A stretch of DNA of 41,955 nucleotides from Clostridiales bacterium 38_11. GTDB taxonomy: Bacteria; Bacillota; Clostridia; Tissierellales; Dethiosulfatibacteraceae. The notes under the pieces were generated by a model. That model ran no database searches, was not told the DNA's origin, and was given only the letters and a program-made list of their open reading frames with translations. The position numbers and the translations under genes are program-made. The stretch is from contig LGGM01000002.1 in assembly GCA_001509345.1 (NCBI GenBank), forward strand, positions 1 through 41,955, written 5' to 3'. Below, in pieces: positions 9,473 to 16,409 of this stretch (position 1 is its first letter; the number at the start of each line of letters is the position of its first letter).

Positions 9473-10351
9473 TTAATTTCTACTGTAGAACCCTATCAAA
9501 CCTCTATCATTGCCGCTTAAATCCTTAATTGTTTCAATTTTGTCAAATCTTATTGTCTGTTTCATAATGATTTCAATATTATCCTTTTGATTCCAACCAC
9601 ACTCCAACGCCAATATAGCTTTTTCAGCAGACAGTTTGCTGAAGATGCGGACAATCCTAATATAGTAATCCAATCCCGAAACACCACCGTCCAATGCAAT
9701 GCGTGGCTCATACGCTGAGACTTCCTTTTGAAGTCCATCGATATCATCAGCCGGGATATAGGGTGGATTGGATACGACTATGTGAAATCCGTTTAAATCC
9801 AGGTAAATATCATCAAATATATCCATTTTATGAATCTCATAATTGCTTAAACCCAATTTTTTCTTATTGGTGGAAGCTATGCTGACAGCACTATCAGAAA
9901 CATCGATTCCGATAACTTTAGCTTTAGGAACAAAATGAGCAAGACTGCATCCGATTGCGCCAGATCCAGCCCCAATATCAAGTATTCTTACTGCATCAAT
10001 ATCAGCAAACTTTTCTTTGATTATTTTGATGACTGCTTCAACAATATTTTCTGTATCCGGTCTTGGAATCAAAACTCCCTCACTGATATAGAAATCCAGA
10101 CCCATGAATTCTTGTTTGTTCAAGATGTATTGAATCGGATACCCTGCATTCCTCTTATCAATCAAACTACGGAAAGTATTCACTTCATCATCGTTGAGAG
10201 TATAGTCCTTATGAATCATGACGAAAGTCTTGTCTTTGTGAAGTACATGGGCAAGTATAAGTTGTGCATCAAGATATGGGTTGCCGTATTCTCGCAATCG
10301 CATTTTTTTTATCGCATCTGCAAGCAACGCTTTGATGGTCAAATCTACCAA
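9473..10351 (-). CDS. prmC: Release factor glutamine N5-methyltransferase
   Basis: A SAM-dependent enzyme of 292 aa that methylates the GGQ glutamine of release factors. The N-terminal helical domain ([19 protein letters not shown]) is followed by a Rossmann methyltransferase with [16 protein letters not shown] (SAM motif I) and the Gln-binding VVSNPPYIP motif. The start is a non-ATG codon: TTG 10351 overlaps the yqhQ stop by seven bases, and another TTG at 10342 gives the more usual N-terminus [10 protein letters not shown]. Both are plausible; translation is coupled to yqhQ either way. Confidence 0.94.
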   Translation of the reverse strand: MVDLTIKALLADAIKKMRLREYGNPYLDAQLILAHVLHKDKTFVMIHKDYTLNDDEVNTFRSLIDKRNAGYPIQYILNKQEFMGLDFYISEGVLIPRPDTENIVEAVIKIIKEKFADIDAVRILDIGAGSGAIGCSLAHFVPKAKVIGIDVSDSAVSIASTNKKKLGLSNYEIHKMDIFDDIYLDLNGFHIVVSNPPYIPADDIDGLQKEVSAYEPRIALDGGVSGLDYYIRIVRIFSKLSAEKAILALECGWNQKDNIEIIMKQTIRFDKIETIKDLSGNDRGLIGFYSRN

Positions 10352-11283
10352 ATGTCTTCATCCTCATTTTCAGGAATGACTTCTTTCATTGCTGCGATAG
10401 CAACCTCAAGCATATCATCCGTAGGCTCTTTTGTCGTCAGACGTTGAAATTGAAAACCGGGTTTTGCTACAATTCTAGCAAACAGTGTCTGATCATTTTT
10501 CCCTATGTATTTATTGATTTCATAAGATATTCCTGCAATAATAGGGAGCATCAACAATCTGGTAAGCACCCTCAACCAAGGATTGGGCCATCCGAAAAAA
10601 GAAAACACAAGGATTGATATGATCAGAACATTCACGATGAAGCTAGTTCCGCATCTGGGGTGCAAGGTAGAATATTTCCTTGCATTTTCAACTGTCAACT
10701 CCTCACCATTCTCATAAGCGTAAATTGTCTTATGCTCAGCGCCGTGGTACATAAAAACCCTTCTTATATCTTCCATCTTTGATATAAGACTAATGTATAG
10801 TGCGAATAACCCCACCCTTATAGCTCCTTCAATCAAATTTAGCATCAGAGAACTGGAGATAAATCCTTGTAGGAAATTAGCGATAAAGGATGGCAGTATG
10901 ATAAAAGCCCCTACCGATATAATCAAAGATAGTGTTACCGAAAGATAGATAGTGGCCTTTTCAGTATTGCCTTTGAACAATTTCTTGATTAATCTGTCGA
11001 ATGCATCTTCTTCCATTTCGTCTTCGAAAAATTCAGCTGAGTACATCAGCTCACGAACCCCTATAACCATAGCGTCAACCAATGCGCGGCTTCCACGAAT
11101 CAATGGAATTTTTGATAATCCACCCATTTGATTAGGATTTAAATCTTCCGTTTTTATGACTATTTCTCCATCAGATTTTCTGACAGCTGTCGATATTTTT
11201 TTAGGACCTCTCATCATGATGCCTTCAATCAAAGCCTGTCCACCTATTGATGTTTTCTTAATTTTTGCCAATTGATCTACCAA
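10345..11283 (-). CDS. yqhQ: DUF1385 membrane protein (YqhQ family)
   Basis: A 312-aa protein starting with the conserved IGGQALIEGIMMRGP. About four membrane segments lie at ~105-185 and 215-245. Between them is the conserved YHGAEHKTIYAYENGE, then TLHPRCGTSFIVN, whose His, Glu and Cys could bind a metal. The family is widespread in Firmicutes next to prmC/prfA, and its function is unknown to me. The start is TTG with only a weak purine-rich site, so the N-terminus is less certain than the rest. Confidence 0.85.
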   Translation of the reverse strand: MVDQLAKIKKTSIGGQALIEGIMMRGPKKISTAVRKSDGEIVIKTEDLNPNQMGGLSKIPLIRGSRALVDAMVIGVRELMYSAEFFEDEMEEDAFDRLIKKLFKGNTEKATIYLSVTLSLIISVGAFIILPSFIANFLQGFISSSLMLNLIEGAIRVGLFALYISLISKMEDIRRVFMYHGAEHKTIYAYENGEELTVENARKYSTLHPRCGTSFIVNVLIISILVFSFFGWPNPWLRVLTRLLMLPIIAGISYEINKYIGKNDQTLFARIVAKPGFQFQRLTTKEPTDDMLEVAIAAMKEVIPENEDEDIW

Positions 11284-11304
11284 CTTTCTTTTCTATTAAT
11301 AATA

Positions 11305-11340
11305 ATTATCAATCATTATAGCATGCTTTTGCTTGATAAT
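11305..11340 (-). promoter_or_regulatory. Promoter of yqhQ-prmC-prfA inside an inverted repeat
   Basis: On the minus strand an extended -10 TGCTATAAT lies at 11315-11323. It is framed by inverted arms ATTATCAA (11305-11312) and TTGATAAT (11333-11340). The -35 (TGGATT) is poor. The arms could be an operator or could form the weak terminator of tdk. Confidence 0.5.
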
Positions 11341-11349
11341 CCATCTTTA

Positions 11350-11973
11350 TTATAAGACTTGCTTATTACCGCTTAATTTTTTTTTTATATAGGTTTCCTT
11401 TTTTTTGATATAACACGTCGGACAAAGAGATTCATACTCAACATGGTTTTCCTGTTCTATAGCCACCTGATTGCCTTCAAAAACGAACTCCCCGTCAATT
11501 TTTCTACCATTGAGTAAAGCTTTCCTGCCACAGGAACAGATGGTCTTAAGCTCCTCGATACTATGCGCTAATAATAGAAGCCTTTCGCTGCCTTCAAATC
11601 CATTCATAAGAAAATCAGTCCTCAATCCATAACAAATGACTGGTATGTTTTCCTTAACAGCTATCTCGAAAAGATTGTCCACCTGTTCTCTATTCAAAAA
11701 TTGAGCCTCATCCACCAAGATGCAATCAATAGATCCGTTTTCAAAAAGATACCGTTTCATCATTTTGTACAAATCCTCATCTTTTTCAACAATCAAATCA
11801 ACCTTTCTTTCAATACCCAATCTAGATATAACCTTGTCTCCACCCTTTGTGTCTATCTTGGGTTTGAGTATCACCACCCGCATGCCACGCTCTTCATAAT
11901 TATAGGCTACCTGTTGCAGTGCAGTGGATTTACCACAATTCATCGCTCCATACCTGAAATATAGTTTCGCCAT
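11350..11973 (-). CDS. tdk: Thymidine kinase (type II)
   Basis: Phosphorylates thymidine with ATP in salvage. The protein, 207 aa from ATG 11973, has P-loop GAMNCGKSTALQ, ILKPKID, the Walker B-like CILVDEAQFL, the substrate lasso region YGLRTDFLMNGFEGS, and zinc ligands CSCGRK and CPTCYIKK. I chose this start because GGAGGG lies five bases upstream and the protein then begins MAKLYFRYG as in the family. An upstream ATG would add 14 residues from the promoter leader. Confidence 0.95.
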   Translation of the reverse strand: MAKLYFRYGAMNCGKSTALQQVAYNYEERGMRVVILKPKIDTKGGDKVISRLGIERKVDLIVEKDEDLYKMMKRYLFENGSIDCILVDEAQFLNREQVDNLFEIAVKENIPVICYGLRTDFLMNGFEGSERLLLLAHSIEELKTICSCGRKALLNGRKIDGEFVFEGNQVAIEQENHVEYESLCPTCYIKKKETYIKKKLSGNKQVL

Positions 11974-11999
11974 AAAACCCTCCAAACAATCGTCAATAT

Positions 12000-12028
12000 A
12001 GTATATCAATAACAATTGCCCTTTACAA
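12000..12028 (-). promoter_or_regulatory. Sigma-A promoter of tdk
   Basis: On the minus strand, TTGTAA (12023-12028), 17 bases, TATACT (12000-12005). Its -35 overlaps the -35 of the divergent mscS promoter. Confidence 0.7.
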
Positions 12029-12049
12029 TACTTCTATTTATTATATAAT
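12022..12049 (+). promoter_or_regulatory. Sigma-A promoter of mscS
   Basis: TTTACA (12022-12027), 16 bases, TATAAT (12044-12049). The ribosome site AGGAGG follows ~20 bases downstream. Confidence 0.75.
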
Positions 12050-12081
12050 GTAAATAATAAATTTTTAGGAGGACTGACTTT

Positions 12082-12873
12082 ATGAACATTGGTGGTGTTG
12101 CAATTTCCGCTTTATTTTTTATGATTATCCGTGCTTTGCTTATATTTGTTATTGGCAGGTATATTATAGGACTCATTATCAAGCAGCTTAGTAAAATACT
12201 GCAAAAAAAATCTGTAGATCCCATGTTGCAAGGGTTTTCAATATCTATCATTAGAATTTTGCTGTTATTTGTATTGATTATAGCTATCCTTCAAACTTTT
12301 GGAGTAGCGACCTCATCCCTTATTGCTGTTTTAGGGGCAGCCTCTCTGGCGGTCGGTTTAGCGCTGCAAGGCAATCTTTCAAATTTCGCTAGTGGTATCA
12401 TGCTAATTGCTTTGAAGCCATTTAAAATAGGTGATTATGCTGAAGCTGGTGGTGTATCCGGTACGATAGCTGAAATCGGAATTTTTTACGCTACATTAAA
12501 AACTATTGACAATAAGAAAATAATGGTCCCAAATAATTCTATAACATCCAGCACCATTACCAATTTCACTGCTTACGCTGAGCGTAGAGTGGACCTGAAG
12601 ATAGGTGTCAGCTATGATTCGGACATTGAACATGTTAAGAGAGTAATCCGTGAAGTGATAGATGCACATGACCTGATACTCGCTGATATGCCTATATTAA
12701 TCAGGATGGGAGAGATGGCTGAAAGTTCCATCAATTTCACAGTACGTGTTTGGACCTATACCGAAAACTACTGGGATGTATTTTATGACCTCAATGAGAA
12801 CATCAAGAAAAAATTCGATGAAGAGGACATATTAATCCCTTATCCACATGTAACAGTTGCAATAGAAAAATAG
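12082..12873 (+). CDS. mscS: Small-conductance mechanosensitive channel
   Basis: A 263-aa MscS-type channel that opens under membrane tension to release solutes in osmotic downshift. Hydrophobic segments lie at ~8-30, 50-75 and 75-105. The pore-lining TM3 has GAASLAVGLALQGNLSNFASGIML, with its Gly/Ala packing face. It is followed by the beta domain (FKIGDYAEAGGVSGTIAEIG, and VPNNSITSSTITNF). AGGAGG precedes the ATG. It is transcribed alone, and its stop codon forms part of the terminator stem. Confidence 0.95.
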   Translation: MNIGGVAISALFFMIIRALLIFVIGRYIIGLIIKQLSKILQKKSVDPMLQGFSISIIRILLLFVLIIAILQTFGVATSSLIAVLGAASLAVGLALQGNLSNFASGIMLIALKPFKIGDYAEAGGVSGTIAEIGIFYATLKTIDNKKIMVPNNSITSSTITNFTAYAERRVDLKIGVSYDSDIEHVKRVIREVIDAHDLILADMPILIRMGEMAESSINFTVRVWTYTENYWDVFYDLNENIKKKFDEEDILIPYPHVTVAIEK

Positions 12874-12891
12874 CCTTCGGGCTATTTTTTT
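12866..12891 (+). terminator. Intrinsic terminator of mscS, containing its stop codon
   Basis: TAGCC (12871-12875), loop TTCG, GGCTA (12880-12884). The stem is extended by A/T pairs and followed by seven T. The first TAG of the stem is the mscS stop. Confidence 0.85.
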
Positions 12892-12911
12892 ACATTTTTT
12901 TTGATTTTTCA

Positions 12912-12920
12912 TGGTATAAT
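12912..12920 (+). promoter_or_regulatory. Extended -10 promoter of yqeC-mocA-xdhC
   Basis: TGGTATAAT is an extended -10. No good -35 is seen at 16-18 bases; TTTACA at 12889 is 20 away. Confidence 0.5.
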
Positions 12921-12949
12921 AAAAATTGACTTAAAAACGAGGATAGAAA

Positions 12950-13666
12950 ATGGATTATATCAATGAATTGAACATTGACCTGAATCATAAAGCTATCATA
13001 ACCGTAACCGGTTCGGGTGGCAAAACAACCATAATATCTGAATTGGCAGAACAGCTTGTAAAAATGGGAAGAAAAGTAATCATTACGACAACAACCCATA
13101 TCTATTTACCAAACTTCAATAATGCTGTCACCATTTTAGGAGCAACAATACTCGCTCAGCTCAAGCTTCAACATCAATGTCTTGTGTTTGCCGGAAAATA
13201 CATCAGCGAGGATAACAAGCTTGAAGGTTTTTCGACGGAGGAAATTACAGCCATCCATAAAAACCCAAACGTAGATTTCATTATCGTTGAGGGAGATGGG
13301 TCTAAAACGCTTCCAATCAAAGGATATGAGTGTTATGAACCCGTTGTTCCGGATATGACTGATATTTTGATATCCATAATTGGGTTGAACGCTCTTGGCA
13401 AAACAGTGAATGATAAATCCGTACACAGAATTGAAAAATTTGAAAAAATCACTGGCAAAACTTATGGTGATATAATTGAAAAAGAGGATATCATCAAACT
13501 CGTTCTAGCCCCAGATGGCTATTTCAAATGTAGAGGGTATAAAAACTATTTGATTTTAAACCAGGTGAATGATAGGATTTATCACTACTCTTTTAAAATA
13601 AGAAAAGCATTAATAGAAAAAGCACCCTATATAGACAACATCATAATCAAGAGAGATAACCAATGA
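12950..13666 (+). CDS. yqeC: YqeC-family selenium-dependent molybdenum hydroxylase accessory protein
   Basis: A 238-aa P-loop protein of the YqeC family, found with molybdenum hydroxylases that contain labile selenium. It has P-loop VTGSGGKTTII (~19-29), TTTTHIYLP, FIIVEGDGSKTLPIKG and IGLNALGKTVNDKSVHR, all family marks. Its exact reaction is unknown. GAGG lies seven bases before the ATG. It leads an operon with a mocA-like gene (ATGA overlap) and xdhC. No hydroxylase subunit is in the window, so the client enzyme is elsewhere. Confidence 0.88.
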   Translation: MDYINELNIDLNHKAIITVTGSGGKTTIISELAEQLVKMGRKVIITTTTHIYLPNFNNAVTILGATILAQLKLQHQCLVFAGKYISEDNKLEGFSTEEITAIHKNPNVDFIIVEGDGSKTLPIKGYECYEPVVPDMTDILISIIGLNALGKTVNDKSVHRIEKFEKITGKTYGDIIEKEDIIKLVLAPDGYFKCRGYKNYLILNQVNDRIYHYSFKIRKALIEKAPYIDNIIIKRDNQ

Positions 13667-14250
13667 TTTCCGGTGTGGTATTAGCGTCTGGTTTTAGTTC
13701 AAGATTTGGTTCTGACAAGCTTTTAATTGATTTCAACGGTAAGAAAGTGATTAGCTGGGTTGTAGACAGCTGTGTCGGTTCCCTGCTGGATGAAATCATT
13801 GTTGTATATAGAACCCCTGAATTAGTGGATTTGTTAAAAGACTATCCTGTCAAATTGGTTGAAAACAAAATGGCAAACTCAGGAATGTCCGCCAGTGTTA
13901 GAATGGGTGTTTCCGTTCTTTCAAGTGAATCACAAGCATGCATGATTTTAATGGGAGACCAGCCTTTATTTGGAAGGGAGGATATAAACCTAATGATTCG
14001 CAGGTTTATGCTCGACAGATGCCTGATAGTAGCGTCAATTGATAGCAAAAGGAAGAATCCCGTTATTTTCCCGAGGATATATTATAAAAAGTTGCTGTCC
14101 TCATTAGGTGATAAAGGCGGTAGGGATATCATAGATTGTGATTCGAATAAGATTATGATTGAATTTGATTACAAAAAATTGTTGGATATCGATACAGCGC
14201 ATGATTTTAAGCAATTGACCGAATACAAGGAGGAGAAACATGATGTTTGA
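13663..14250 (+). CDS. mocA: MocA-like molybdenum cofactor cytidylyltransferase
   Basis: A nucleotidyltransferase of the MobA/MocA family (195 aa). It begins ISGVVLASGFSSRFGSDKLL, the nucleotide-binding loop with the conserved Arg and Lys. It continues with NSGMSASVRMGV and MILMGDQPLF (metal-binding Asp), and ends with DIDTAHDF as in MocA. It likely joins CMP to Mo-molybdopterin to give MCD, the cofactor form of the xanthine-dehydrogenase family. ATGA overlap with yqeC and the xdhC neighbour support cytidylyl rather than guanylyl transfer; this remains inference. Confidence 0.88.
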   Translation: MISGVVLASGFSSRFGSDKLLIDFNGKKVISWVVDSCVGSLLDEIIVVYRTPELVDLLKDYPVKLVENKMANSGMSASVRMGVSVLSSESQACMILMGDQPLFGREDINLMIRRFMLDRCLIVASIDSKRKNPVIFPRIYYKKLLSSLGDKGGRDIIDCDSNKIMIEFDYKKLLDIDTAHDFKQLTEYKEEKHDV

Positions 14251-15019
14251 AAAGCTGGATAAAGAAGTGAAAAGCGGAAGAGGTGCGGCATTGGTAACAG
14301 TTGTCAAATCCACTGGTTCCACACCCGCTGAGGTGGGACAACTGATGGTGGTTTACGATAATGGCAATATAGATGGCACAATTGGTGGTGGCAATCTTGA
14401 GAAAGCAATCATCCAAAAGGCGATTGAGATGATTCGTAAAGGCATAAGTGACACAATCAGTTATGATTTGACAAAAGATCTTTCGATGAATTGTGGCGGG
14501 CAGGTTGATGTTTTTGTAAGAGTGATCAAGCCGGACAATCGATTGATTATTGTAGGAGGCGGACATATAGGCTACTATCTTAACCAATTGGCAAAGATAC
14601 TCCATTTTAAAACAATTGTATTTGATAGCAGGGCAGAAGTATTGACTCAAGAAAGATATGAGAATGCAGATGAGCTCATTCTTGGAGATGTTATTGAAAA
14701 TCTATCGAATTTCAATTTTACAGAAAACGACTTCATTGTTGTTGTCACCCATGGACACAAGCATGACGAAGATGCGCTTTTTGAAATCATGGATAAGAGC
14801 GTCAAATATATTGGAGCGATCGGAAGCCGCAGGAAGGTTGCCATCATGTGCGACAATCTCAAAAAACGTGGCATAAGCCAGAAATCCATAGACAAGTTAT
14901 ATTCACCCATCGGCCTTACACTTGGTGGAAATTCTCCTGAAGAAATAGCCCTAAGCATTCTGTCAGAAATCCAATTTGTCAAATCAGGAAGGCAGTTGGC
15001 CCATTCCCGTGATATATAG
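14240..15019 (+). CDS. xdhC: XdhC-type molybdenum cofactor sulfuration/insertion protein
   Basis: A 259-aa XdhC/CoxI protein. XdhC binds MCD and helps place the equatorial sulfido (or selenido) ligand before insertion into the hydroxylase. The N-terminal domain has LVTVVKSTGSTPAEVGQLMVV and DGTIGGGNLEKAII. The C-terminal Rossmann domain has LIIVGGGHIGYYL and VVVTHGHKHDEDAL, then IGAIGSRRKVAIM and IGLTLGGNSPEEIALSILSEI. AGGAGG precedes the start, which overlaps the mocA end by 11 bases. Last gene of its operon, followed by a strong terminator. Confidence 0.93.
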   Translation: MMFEKLDKEVKSGRGAALVTVVKSTGSTPAEVGQLMVVYDNGNIDGTIGGGNLEKAIIQKAIEMIRKGISDTISYDLTKDLSMNCGGQVDVFVRVIKPDNRLIIVGGGHIGYYLNQLAKILHFKTIVFDSRAEVLTQERYENADELILGDVIENLSNFNFTENDFIVVVTHGHKHDEDALFEIMDKSVKYIGAIGSRRKVAIMCDNLKKRGISQKSIDKLYSPIGLTLGGNSPEEIALSILSEIQFVKSGRQLAHSRDI

Positions 15020-15024
15020 ATATC

Positions 15025-15053
15025 AGAGCCTCTGTTGAGGCTCTTTATTTTTT
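15025..15053 (+). terminator. Intrinsic terminator of the yqeC-mocA-xdhC operon
   Basis: AGAGCCTC (15025-15032), loop TGTT, GAGGCTCT (15037-15044), then TTTATTTTTT. An eight-base perfect stem. The converging gene ends at 15045, so the T tract overlaps its stop. Confidence 0.9.
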
Positions 15054-16409
15054 AATGGTAACAAATCCAGCTCGCCTATAATTATCAAAAATATAATAAC
15101 GGTGATCAGCTCTCAGATACTCCCCAATAAAATCTATGAGTATAGTCTCTTCGCATGTCTTAATATGATAAAAATCCTTAAAAAAATGAAAGCATTCTTC
15201 TTTAGTGTTGAAAACCTGTGGGAAGTTAAAATCTATTTCTTTATAATGATAACTGATATTTTCTAATTCCAAAAACCCCAAAATTTCCGTTGATCCTCCA
15301 CCGAATGATTTGATTTTACGTCCAATTCTCTTTTCCAGCACTTCTCCATTAAAACTATGTGTGCCTTTTTTTGGAGGGCATATGATAAAAGCTTTATCGT
15401 TAGCAATTTCGATGAATTTAACTAAATTATCTTTTTCTTTCAGAGCATTTCCACTAAAAGAACTCAAAACATAATTAAAAGTCTTGTCCTTTAGTCTAGA
15501 GAAAGAAATTAAATTGGCTTCGATGTTACTTAACTTTTGGTTGTGAATCTTTTCTGACAGGTTTAACAACATATTGAAAGATGAGTCAATACAGCATACA
15601 CTCTTGCTTTTTTTTGCAAGCGGTATAGAAAAAGCACCTGTACCAGCTCCTAAATCCAGCCAGGTTTTGGATCCCAGGTCATCCGTTTCGCGTAAAATTG
15701 TGTTCAATAAAACACTCGGATAATCGGTATGATCATATGCCAAGGCTCTTTCATACATATCAATTCTCTTTTGTTTCCATTGATGAGATCTCTTTCGCTT
15801 TAGAGGCAAATGATTCTGAATCATCCAATCCTTTATTTCTTCATAAGTCTCCGTGCCATTTGAACCAGTTAAAAACAGTACTTTGGTATCATCCCGTGAT
15901 TTTATGTTTTCAAGATAATCATCTTTTCTGTTTTTTATTACACCTATCACTGGTTTTTCACTATCCAAAGCACTGATTATGCTCTGGAGAAATGCGGGAG
16001 AATCCCTTTCCATGACACCAATCTCATCCATCACTGTAAGATCTCTATTGGTTATTGAATACTCAATGGTTCTTGCGCCAAATGAATCAAAATGCTTACT
16101 ATATACTTCCGCGCTATAGATATCTGTTCCACCAAAAACGTAAGCGACATTCTGAAAAGATACAAAATCATTCAGGGATTTGAGATATATTGTGTGACCC
16201 TTCTGATCAGGGGTTTTCCCCGTGATGAACCCTCCTAATGAAGCATTGAATTCTTCTAGTACATTTCTCAACAGATGGGACTTTCCTACCCCAACATCCC
16301 CCGAAATAAATAGATTTTTCATCGTTTTTCTTTTACAATACCTTTCTTGATCAATCTCTTGGCTGCAGTTATTACACTTAAACTTGTATTGTTTCATCTT
16401 CTCTAACAT
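15045..16409 (-). CDS. Fusion of a THEP1-type NTPase and a SAM methyltransferase
   Basis: A 454-aa two-domain protein. Residues ~1-27 carry Cys residues (CNNC, then YC) like a small zinc site. Residues ~30-200 are a nucleoside-triphosphatase of the NTPase_1/THEP1 type: FISGDVGVGKSHLL (Walker A), GGFITGK, VMDEIGVMERDSPAFLQ (Walker B) and PVIGVIKNR. Residues ~220-454 are a class I methyltransferase with WLDLGAGTGAFSIPLA (motif I) and CCIDSS. The first ATG overlaps the Lon-type gene by 32 bases; ATG 16397 (MKQYKFK) is an alternative with GAGAAG just before it. Substrate unknown. Both domains occur near cofactor genes elsewhere, so a link to the xdhC cluster is possible but unproven. Confidence 0.75.
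   Translation of the reverse strand: MLEKMKQYKFKCNNCSQEIDQERYCKRKTMKNLFISGDVGVGKSHLLRNVLEEFNASLGGFITGKTPDQKGHTIYLKSLNDFVSFQNVAYVFGGTDIYSAEVYSKHFDSFGARTIEYSITNRDLTVMDEIGVMERDSPAFLQSIISALDSEKPVIGVIKNRKDDYLENIKSRDDTKVLFLTGSNGTETYEEIKDWMIQNHLPLKRKRSHQWKQKRIDMYERALAYDHTDYPSVLLNTILRETDDLGSKTWLDLGAGTGAFSIPLAKKSKSVCCIDSSFNMLLNLSEKIHNQKLSNIEANLISFSRLKDKTFNYVLSSFSGNALKEKDNLVKFIEIANDKAFIICPPKKGTHSFNGEVLEKRIGRKIKSFGGGSTEILGFLELENISYHYKEIDFNFPQVFNTKEECFHFFKDFYHIKTCEETILIDFIGEYLRADHRYYIFDNYRRAGFVTIKK

Noticed and set aside
9935-10447. 170-codon plus-strand frame across prmC-yqhQ
   Set aside because: Antisense to conserved domains of both genes; no initiation signal.
14207-14650. 147-codon minus-strand frame across mocA-xdhC
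   Set aside because: Antisense to two conserved proteins in overlapping frames; composition looks like a shadow.
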